Shown here: positions 57,291 to 64,000 of the stretch, piece by piece
Position numbering within the stretch: the first letter of the stretch is position 1
Layout of the letters: every line of letters starts with the position of its first letter
Source: Saprospiraceae bacterium
Lineage (GTDB): Bacteria > Bacteroidota > Bacteroidia > Chitinophagales > Saprospiraceae
Reading direction: 5' to 3'
Length of the DNA: 64,000 nt
Assembly (NCBI GenBank): GCA_016718205.1
Contig: JADKEB010000012.1
Coordinates: 1-64,000 of the forward strand
Program-made: the position numbers and the translations under genes
The notes under the pieces: model-generated
Told to the model about the DNA's origin: nothing
The model's input: the letters and a program-made list of their open reading frames with translations, nothing else
The model's database searches: none

Positions 57291-58697
57291 TCATTCTGTA
57301 TCCTCATAATATTTTATCATAGAAATGATTTCTTTGTCAATTCTGATCTCTGGAGATATCTCAAAGAGCAAATGGTGACTTTCATGATTTTCGATTAAAG
57401 CTTCTTCAAGCAGTACCAGACATTCCTTCCTGTCATTGAGCATAAAAGAAAGTGCAGCCCTGCAAAAGAGCAAGTCAGCCCCATACGTATGGTCTTCAGC
57501 TTCATCCAGAATTTGCTCAGCTTCATCATAAAGACCTAATTTCAAAAGAAAACAGATATATTCTCTCCAGTACAATGTATCCTCTGGTCCTGTCTGGGTG
57601 GCCATCTGAAAGTTGTAAGTAGCCTTATTATAGTCTTCCACTGCTACAAAAGCTTTTGCCAGACCCAAATAATATTCTTCTCTTCTATTTTCTATTTGTA
57701 TTGCTTTGTGATAAGCATTAATAGCATTGTACCAGATTTTTTCTGCAGAATAGCACTCACCCAACAAAAACAAAGCCTCATCATTGTAGGCATCTAATTT
57801 TATGGCTTTGAGCAACCATTGTTTTGCAATACTTATTTTATTGAGAGATATATAGCAACTTGCGATGTTGACCATTAACTCATCATTGGGTCCAAACCTA
57901 TTATTGGCTTCTATATATATTTCAAGTGCCCGATCATACTCTTTGATCTGAAGACAAGTATCTGCACAATCAAGATAAGCACTTTCAAACTCAGGATTGA
58001 CTATAAATGAATATTCCAATGCCTCAATGGCTTTTTCGTATTCCCAAGTACAGGTATATCCATGGCCAAGATTGTACCATGCCTGATAATTGTATGGATC
58101 AGAATCGATGATGGTTTTGTGCAACTCTACACTATCCGCATAGCGTCTGGATAACTCAGCACTGATCCAAACCCTTTCCATGGCTTCTTCGTTCTTACTG
58201 TCCATCAATACAGCTTTTGCCAGGGCGTCATACATTGCATTATAGTCTTTCATATTTTCATAAATGTAAGACTCTCCAATTAATATTTCTACAGTATCAG
58301 AATGAGTAGCCCCTATCCAGAGGTCTTCAAGTATGGTTCTAGCCTGATCAAATTGTTTCTTAATGGCAAGTGCTCTTGCTTTTATGAGACTGATTTCTCT
58401 TTCAAATGGAGCGATGGTTTCAGCTATCGCAATCGTTTTGAGACTATCATCAACCTTGCCACTGCTTAAAAGTATTCTTGATTTGATTATATAGAACTCT
58501 GATCGGTATTTGTAAAGTTCAATGGCATACTCTACTACTTCAAGTGCTTTTTCTAGTAAATATTCATCTTCATAATATTCAAGTATCTGAAAAAAAACTT
58601 TTTCTTCCAGATATCCTATTTCTCCCAGTTCAAATTTATTTTCAAAATCCGTGACGAGGTTTATTAGGGCTAAGTCTCGTTTTATTTTGTTATCCAT
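57291..58697 (-). CDS. Tetratricopeptide repeat protein
   Basis: A 468-residue soluble protein made almost wholly of TPR helices (for example DPYNYQAWYNLGHGYTCTWE, then YEKAIEALEYSFIVNPE). No signal peptide or membrane segment is seen. The number of repeats is about ten. TPR proteins act as scaffolds; the partner cannot be told. It is transcribed alone, and the 445 bases upstream hold only a small hairpin. Confidence 0.85.
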   Translation of the reverse strand: MDNKIKRDLALINLVTDFENKFELGEIGYLEEKVFFQILEYYEDEYLLEKALEVVEYAIELYKYRSEFYIIKSRILLSSGKVDDSLKTIAIAETIAPFEREISLIKARALAIKKQFDQARTILEDLWIGATHSDTVEILIGESYIYENMKDYNAMYDALAKAVLMDSKNEEAMERVWISAELSRRYADSVELHKTIIDSDPYNYQAWYNLGHGYTCTWEYEKAIEALEYSFIVNPEFESAYLDCADTCLQIKEYDRALEIYIEANNRFGPNDELMVNIASCYISLNKISIAKQWLLKAIKLDAYNDEALFLLGECYSAEKIWYNAINAYHKAIQIENRREEYYLGLAKAFVAVEDYNKATYNFQMATQTGPEDTLYWREYICFLLKLGLYDEAEQILDEAEDHTYGADLLFCRAALSFMLNDRKECLVLLEEALIENHESHHLLFEISPEIRIDKEIISMIKYYEDTE

Positions 58698-59143
58698 ATA
58701 TATAATTACTGAGTCAGGGAATTAAAAACGGTGTAAATATAGATATTTATAAAACAGTGGTACTAATTTCTAAAAAGAATTTATCCACAATTTTAAAGTA
58801 TTTTTTCGTATAAATACAACTTATATATGACTGATATTCAGCAACATATGTAAATATTGCTTTTTTAAATGTTAGTTAATTCTTTATGAAACATATCTTA
58901 ATACATGAAACAATATCATAACCTGTTGGAATATTTTCATGAAAATTCCACTGACTTTTTACAAAAATGCAGAATTATTTTTCAAAAATGTGTCATTGAG
59001 AGCAGGAAAGCGTGAAATAAGTGCAGGATTTATTCAGCTGTAAGGTATTAAATAATGAGTAGAAAGAATATCATAGTGCGATTTTTTGTATCATCAAATT
59101 GATACAATCGAATTCTTAGCTACCCTTAACCTCAATCTAAGGC
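58698..59143. other. Intergenic region, little recognised
   Basis: An A/T-rich stretch between the TPR gene start and the glyA end. It holds an 8-bp-arm hairpin (TTGTATCA/TGATACAA) near 59,083-59,104 that could end glyA transcription, though no T run follows. No gene or repeat element was found. Confidence 0.4.
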
Positions 59144-60412
59144 TTAATATAGCTGGAATTCCTTCATAAAATCATTTACTTTCGATTTGATATCCTTAAT
59201 GATGGAAGGATTGTCTTTATTCATAATCGCAGCATCTACCCACTCCACGACTTGTTCACAATCTACTTCTTTGAATCCTCTTGTAGTCACTGCAGCCGTA
59301 CCAATTCTTATGCCGGAAGTATGCAAAGCTGGCCTGCTATCGAAAGGTACCATGTTTTTGTTGATCGTGATATCTGCAGCTACTAGAGCATTCTCAGCAT
59401 CTCTGCCTGAAATATCAGCTGACTTGGCACGAAGGTCGATGAGCATCATGTGATTGTCAGTACCTCCTGATATGATTTTGTAGCCCTTGCTTGTAAATGC
59501 ATTGGCCATCGCATTGGCGTTGGCGATGACTTGTTTGCCGTAATCTTTGAAGCTTTCTTGTGATGCTTCTCCAAATGCTATCGCTTTGGCAGCGATGACA
59601 TGTTCTAATGGACCACCCTGCATACCCGGAAATACAGCACTATTCAAAATAGTCGACATCATGATCGGGTCGCCTTTTTTTGTAGTACGTCCCCAGGGAT
59701 TTGCAAAATCTTTGCCCAACATAATGATACCTCCTCTTGGACCTCTCAATGTCTTATGCGTAGTAGATGATACAATATGGCAGTGTGGCAAGGGATCTGT
59801 CAACAAATCTGCCGCAATCAATCCAGCAGGATGTGCAATATCTGCCAATAACAGTGCCCCCACTTCATCCGCTATCTCTCTGAATCTTTTGTAATCCCAA
59901 TCTCTGGAATAAGCTGAAGCACCGCAGATAATGAGTTTAGGTTTCACTTCATGAGCTTTGATGGCAACTTTTTCCATATCTATACGACCTGTTTCCTGAT
60001 CCACACCATAAAAATTGGCTTGATACACTTTGCCGGAATAATTGACAGGCGAACCATGAGATAAGTGACCACCATGGGACAAATCAAATCCCAAAATAGC
60101 ATCTCCTGGCTGTAATACTCCTAAAAATATAGCAGCATTGGCCTGAGCCCCTGAGTGTGGTTGAACATTGGCATATTCTGCACCGAAAAGCGTACACAGC
60201 CTGTCTATGGCTATTTGTTCTATTTTGTCCACCACTTCACAACCACCATAATATCTTTTGCCCGGATAACCTTCTGCATACTTATTTGTAAGACAACTTC
60301 CCACAGCATTGATGACTGCCTGAGATGTGAAATTTTCTGAAGCAATCAATTCAATACCTTGCCTTTGGCGTTGTAACTCTTCCTGAATCAAATGCTCAAT
60401 AATAGTATCCAT
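59144..60412 (-). CDS. glyA: Serine hydroxymethyltransferase
   Basis: A 422-residue PLP enzyme interconverting serine and glycine and feeding one-carbon units to folate. It has the start EELQRQRQGIELIASENF, the PLP-lysine motif STTHKTLRGPRGG and the GGTDNHMMLIDLR region. It is complete. Its promoter region has a good -7 box but is cut at about the -33 position by the 234-bp element. Confidence 0.97.
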   Translation of the reverse strand: MDTIIEHLIQEELQRQRQGIELIASENFTSQAVINAVGSCLTNKYAEGYPGKRYYGGCEVVDKIEQIAIDRLCTLFGAEYANVQPHSGAQANAAIFLGVLQPGDAILGFDLSHGGHLSHGSPVNYSGKVYQANFYGVDQETGRIDMEKVAIKAHEVKPKLIICGASAYSRDWDYKRFREIADEVGALLLADIAHPAGLIAADLLTDPLPHCHIVSSTTHKTLRGPRGGIIMLGKDFANPWGRTTKKGDPIMMSTILNSAVFPGMQGGPLEHVIAAKAIAFGEASQESFKDYGKQVIANANAMANAFTSKGYKIISGGTDNHMMLIDLRAKSADISGRDAENALVAADITINKNMVPFDSRPALHTSGIRIGTAAVTTRGFKEVDCEQVVEWVDAAIMNKDNPSIIKDIKSKVNDFMKEFQLY

Positions 60413-60450
60413 GGTGATGTATTTTGATGGTATTTTGACAAAATGAAGCG

Positions 60451-60458
60451 CAAAGGTA
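60451..60458 (-). promoter_or_regulatory. Candidate -7 box for glyA
   Basis: On the minus strand TACCTTTG lies 39 bases before the glyA start. The expected -33 position falls at the boundary of the 234-bp element (60,479). Confidence 0.5.
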
Positions 60459-60478
60459 AAAATTCATTTATAATTGTA

Positions 60479-60712
60479 ACCTAAATATCTATAATGAGTT
60501 CCGTAATGAAGGTCAAAAGCACAACCTGCCCGCTTCGGAGCAGGCGGGTAAAATCAGCATTTTTGACGACAAATCATACTGTGTGCAGCTTTAGATGTAG
60601 CATCGCTACCGCAAGGCGGTACAGGTTATGGTGCGAAGTCAAAAGTGAACGAAGTGACTGATTTTACAGTGATTTTGGGCTGTAATAGGAAAGTCATTCT
60701 AGATTTTTAGGT
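60479..60712. mobile_element. 234-bp miniature inverted-repeat element, copy 2
   Basis: The inverse orientation of 47,770-48,003, equal in length, with GTA duplicates at 60,476-60,478 and 60,713-60,715. It fills the gap between glyA and the small kinase-like gene. Confidence 0.92.
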
Positions 60713-60817
60713 GTAAGGAAGAATTATTTTCACAAATTGAGATAATTTGATTACAAAATATTTTATTTAATGCCTGCATTACACCGGTTTCCTTTATTCT
60801 GCTTGACGTAAATTTTG

Positions 60818-60825
60818 TATTTTTG
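60818..60825 (+). promoter_or_regulatory. Candidate -7 box for the kinase-like gene
   Basis: TATTTTTG fits TAnnTTTG, 18 bases before ATG at 60,844. This supports that start over the later ones. Confidence 0.45.
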
Positions 60826-60843
60826 CAGCTAAAATCATCGTCG

Positions 60844-61364
60844 ATGGCAAAAAAATACCCAAAAACGCTGTCTTCAGGCTCTAACAACACCGTATTTGCT
60901 TTATCAGAATCGGAGGCAGGCAAACTGTTTTTTGAAAATACAAGGTCAGAGATTGGTTCTGAAGCTGAAAAATGAAATTTGCAAACTGCATTAACGGTCT
61001 CGTCGTAAAGTTTGTAAGACTGGATTTGTTGCCTGGCGATACAGAAGTACTTGTCATGGAAAGATTATATCCCATAGACTTCAGAGCGTTTGAATTTGAA
61101 CGAAGGCAATTGATATTTGAAGTTTTTGAAGATGAATTAACACAACTTCATATTAATGGTTTTGTACATCGTGATATCCGCAGACCATCGGATATGCCGG
61201 GCTTTTCTTTCGACAATATATTTTTGACCGATAAAGGTATCAGATTGATTGATGTAGGTATATCTGCACTCAGAAGTCAGGTTGGAGACAAACTATTTGA
61301 TAAGTTTGTAGCACAGGAAATCAATGAACTAAAGGCTTTTGAGACCTTTTTTATTAATCGGTAA
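60844..61364 (+). CDS. Small kinase-like protein split by a -1 frameshift at an A run
   Basis: Two reading frames join into one protein of about 173 residues. The first (60,844-60,975; MAKKYPKTLSSGSNNTVFAL, then AGKLFF) looks like a kinase N lobe with a glycine-rich turn and the lysine. The second (60,972-61,364) carries LVMERL, HRDIRRPSDMPGFSFDN and LIDVG, i.e. catalytic HRD, the metal-binding N and a D-x-G loop. They overlap as ATGA after an A5 run, and sequence similarity runs on smoothly across the joint. It is either a one-base error, a true mutation, slippage-dependent expression, or two coupled halves. It is short for a protein kinase and may be a lipopolysaccharide-kinase-like relative. 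Confidence 0.6.
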
Positions 61365-61423
61365 GCAGATATTTGTTTCCCCTTCAGAGCCAATACTCGT
61401 GGAAGCAACCTAAAAAATATTTA

Positions 61424-61460
61424 TTTTCGCCAAATGATAAAAGTTTAAACATACTCTTAG
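61424..61460. repeat. Solo end block of the palindrome-mosaic repeat
   Basis: The block AAATGATAAAAGTTTAAACA followed by TACTCTTA is the same end block as in repeats at 400-620, 39,246-39,507 and 52,102-52,473, here without the rest. A further weak match lies near 57,080. Confidence 0.55.
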
Positions 61461-61575
61461 ATAATTTCTCATCATGATATTTATATTTTCTACGAGATGA
61501 CAAACCCAAAATGTATCCAAAAATGTTTCTTGCCAAAGAACTTATAGTAGTAAATTGAAAATATCGTTGCATAAA

Positions 61576-63861
61576 ATGGCAAACTTCCATATTCACATCA
61601 AAGGTCAGGTACAAGGAGTAGGCTTCAGACCGTTTATCTTTAATCTTGCAAAAAAAATGGGTATCACTGGCACTGTTTCTAATGGAACAGATGGTGTTCA
61701 TATCCATATTAATGTAGCAGGAGAAGATAAATGTGACCAATTTATCCATCAGATTTTTGTTCATGCGCCACCGAAATCTAAAATTGTTTCCATTGACATC
61801 ACTGATATGGACCATCAGTCATTTCCTGATTTTAGTATTTTACATTCGGAGCCATCAGACCATAAAAACGTCCATCTCAGTCCTGACTTTGGCATTTGTG
61901 ATGACTGCAGAAGCGAGCTTTTGCATGACAAAAACAGAAGATATCAATATCCTTTTATCACATGTACGCAATGTGGACCTCGACTATCAGTGGTCAATGA
62001 CATACCTTATGATCGGGCTTTGACGACGATGTCAGGTTTTATCATGTGTCCAGAATGTCAGGAAGAATACGATAGTCCCGATGACATCAGGTATTTTTCA
62101 CAGACAAATTCTTGCGCTACCTGTGGTATAAAGCTCAAGATTTCATCTGATCCAGACATACCCGAAAGTGACATCATTGCACATATTGTCCACAAACTAA
62201 AAGATGGCCAAATCGTAGCTGTAAAAGGTATCGGTGGCTATTTATTGCTTTGTGATGCATCCAATTCTACAGCCATTCAGACTTTGAGAGATCGTAAACA
62301 TAGACCTAAAAAACCATTTGCATTGATGTATCCTGATCTCAAATCCATCCATCAGGATGTGATTTTGACTCATGATGCTACATACGAAATCGACAATACT
62401 GCCTTTCCAATCATCCTGTGTTACAAAAAGCCCGAGCTGCATTCAAATATACAATGTGACATGGTGGCAACAGGATTGTCACAGTTAGGCGTTATGCTAC
62501 CCAATAGTCCACTACTATGTCTTATATCTGTAGGCTTTGGTGGTCCACTGATCGCTACGAGTGCTAACGTAAGCGGATCACCCATCATTTATGAAGATGC
62601 TTTAGTTCAAGATCAATTGGCGGGAATTGCGGACATCATCCTTAGTCACAATAGGGATATAGTCATGCCGCAGGATGACAGCGTCATAAGATACACACCA
62701 TTTTATGGCAGGAAGATCGTCATAAGGCGCAGTCGGGGATATGCACCAACGTACTGGCCGTCAAAAGAGATGAATATCACGCCCATGATCTGTACTGGTG
62801 CTGATATGAAGAGTGCCTTTTTGTTAGCTGAAGGTCAAAATATTTACTTGAGTCAGTTTTTGGGTGATCTTTCAGCCTACGATAGCCAGATAACATATGA
62901 CCATGTGCTGCAGCATTATCTAAAAATCACAGGCATTGTACCACAAATCATAATCAGGGACAAACATCCTCAATACTTTTTACCTAAAGCAGTGGGTGAA
63001 AATCCTGATACTATCATTTATTCCGTCCAACATCATAAAGCACATTTTTGTGCCTGTCTTTTTGAAAATAATTTGATGGACTCAAAGGATTCGGTTCTAG
63101 GCATAATATGGGACGGCGTCGGATATGGAGATGATGGACAAATATGGGGCGGTGAGTTTTTTATCTTTGAGAATAAAGAAATCACACGACTGCAACATAT
63201 TAGCTATTTTGACTATCTTTTGGGTGATAAAATGTCATTGCAACCCAGATTGGCGGCGCTTTCCCTATGCAAAAATGTAGCTGGTGCAAATACAGTCTTG
63301 AAGCACAAGTTTTCAGATTTTGAATGGACGCTGTATAAAAAAATGCTGGACAATGGATCGGTGGTTATGACTTCTAGTATGGGTAGAATATTTGATGCGG
63401 TTGCTTCGCTCTTGGGTATAAGTGATATCAATAGTTATGAGGGCGAGTCCGCCATGATGCTGGAAGAATCAGCATACCGGTATTATCTCGAAAAAGGTCT
63501 GGATTGGGATGAAAGCTATCATTTACCAGAAGAAGTTGATATAACAATATCGATGGAGCAGATTATTACACGTATCATAATCGATATCAATAAAAGTATC
63601 TCTCTGGCACAAATATCAGCAAAATTTCATCTTACTCTAGTGAAATTAATAGACAAGGTAGCCAGAATACATGGTGTGAAAAGACTGGCATTCAGCGGTG
63701 GTGTATTTCAAAATGGGCTATTGGTTGATTTGATCCACCATCATTTGAGACATGACTACACGCTTTACTTTCACAGAAATGTATCACCAAACGATGAAAA
63801 TATTGCCTTGGGGCAGATGGCGATGAGTTATATCACGAAAACTAAACTTACTACAACCTGA
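61576..63861 (+). CDS. hypF: Carbamoyltransferase HypF
   Basis: A 761-residue maturation enzyme for [NiFe]-hydrogenase that makes the cyanide ligands from carbamoyl phosphate. The frame opens at 61,555, but the second ATG at 61,576 (MANFHIHIKGQVQGVGFRPF) begins at the acylphosphatase domain as usual. Next come two CxxC zinc fingers (CDDCRSELL and CTQCGP; CPECQEEY and CATCG), the YrdC-like domain (RDRKHRPKKPFALMYPD) and the Kae1-like domain (HHKAHFCACLFENN; AFSGGVFQNGLL). No other hyp or hydrogenase gene is in the window. Confidence 0.95.
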   Translation: MANFHIHIKGQVQGVGFRPFIFNLAKKMGITGTVSNGTDGVHIHINVAGEDKCDQFIHQIFVHAPPKSKIVSIDITDMDHQSFPDFSILHSEPSDHKNVHLSPDFGICDDCRSELLHDKNRRYQYPFITCTQCGPRLSVVNDIPYDRALTTMSGFIMCPECQEEYDSPDDIRYFSQTNSCATCGIKLKISSDPDIPESDIIAHIVHKLKDGQIVAVKGIGGYLLLCDASNSTAIQTLRDRKHRPKKPFALMYPDLKSIHQDVILTHDATYEIDNTAFPIILCYKKPELHSNIQCDMVATGLSQLGVMLPNSPLLCLISVGFGGPLIATSANVSGSPIIYEDALVQDQLAGIADIILSHNRDIVMPQDDSVIRYTPFYGRKIVIRRSRGYAPTYWPSKEMNITPMICTGADMKSAFLLAEGQNIYLSQFLGDLSAYDSQITYDHVLQHYLKITGIVPQIIIRDKHPQYFLPKAVGENPDTIIYSVQHHKAHFCACLFENNLMDSKDSVLGIIWDGVGYGDDGQIWGGEFFIFENKEITRLQHISYFDYLLGDKMSLQPRLAALSLCKNVAGANTVLKHKFSDFEWTLYKKMLDNGSVVMTSSMGRIFDAVASLLGISDINSYEGESAMMLEESAYRYYLEKGLDWDESYHLPEEVDITISMEQIITRIIIDINKSISLAQISAKFHLTLVKLIDKVARIHGVKRLAFSGGVFQNGLLVDLIHHHLRHDYTLYFHRNVSPNDENIALGQMAMSYITKTKLTTT

Positions 63862-63888
63862 AATATTTACTGTTTCTTTTGTGCATTC

Positions 63889-64000
63889 TCAAACAAGAAA
63901 CTGCCTAACTTTATCTTGTATCACCTTTTTTACACTCTTCCAGGACTGACCTTTTAGACTGATAGGATTCTCGCTTACATCAGCATCATCAAAATAGATG
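63889..64000 (-). CDS. C-terminal end of an unidentified protein (partial)
   Basis: Thirty-six codons before a stop at 63,889 read in part YFDDADVSENPISLKGQSW and then KKVIQDKVRQFLV. This is similar in pattern to the end of nucleotidyltransferase-like AbiEii-type proteins of Bacteroidota, but the piece is too short to be sure. The rest lies beyond the window. It converges on hypF. Confidence 0.4.
   Translation of the reverse strand, partial: IYFDDADVSENPISLKGQSWKSVKKVIQDKVRQFLV

Overview
The window looks like a chromosomal piece of a low-GC Bacteroidota, most likely a Saprospiraceae-type organism. The signs are GLPGLI and PF14905-type outer-membrane proteins, a large alpha-2-macroglobulin lipoprotein, lamin-tail/FlgD-like surface proteins, a Pycsar-type DUF5706 membrane protein, a CarB without its regulatory domain, a two-part transhydrogenase alpha subunit, a tRNA without an encoded CCA, and TAnnTTTG promoter boxes. 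No phage, plasmid or CRISPR structure is visible.

Positions 1-13,000 are a run of broken genes that still carry recognisable protein signatures: a DUF1080 fragment, a class A penicillin-binding protein, an unrecognised minus-strand gene, a planctomycete-type PSCyt1-DUF1549-DUF1553 protein, a DUF1501 protein, a Tat-exported sugar isomerase-like protein, a DUF2231/cytochrome-c/leucine-rich protein and an acyl-ACP desaturase. PhnA (12,749-13,315) is intact. The transhydrogenase genes (13,668-16,191) are partly broken. Most lesions are one-base indels, often in homopolymers. Their density falls from the window start and is near zero after 20 kb, so poor consensus sequence is at least as likely as real gene decay.

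From 16.6 to 31 kb the genes are orderly: a two-component system, a DUF1573 protein, a thioredoxin/TPR protein, the alpha-2-macroglobulin, tRNA-Met, an outer-membrane beta-barrel with its GLPGLI partner, and a zinc metallopeptidase. At 31.1-35.2 kb lie an Rpn-like PD-(D/E)XK nuclease, a secreted metallophosphatase fused to a HipA/CotH-like atypical kinase domain, and an orphan Pycsar effector. This is the most interesting coding neighbourhood.

From 35 to 47.5 kb are carB, a DCC-family protein, radA, a coiled-coil protein, asd, a lamin-tail surface protein, an endonuclease/exonuclease/phosphatase-fold membrane protein and an ElaA-like acetyltransferase. At 47.5-49.5 kb is a patchwork of miniature elements and truncated SMI1/KNR4, XRE and RHS fragments, probably the remains of a polymorphic-toxin locus. 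The rest holds a MATE transporter, an M15 peptidase, topoisomerase IV subunit A, a YceI lipoprotein, a peroxiredoxin-like protein, a TPR protein, glyA, a small kinase-like gene split by a frameshift, and hypF.

The second strong theme is non-coding. Intergenic regions hold several families of miniature inverted-repeat elements. Three families have exactly equal-length copy pairs (110, 159 and 234 bp) with terminal inverted repeats and target duplications. Another family is a mosaic of interchangeable short palindromes, and one 159-bp copy is inserted inside a member of it.
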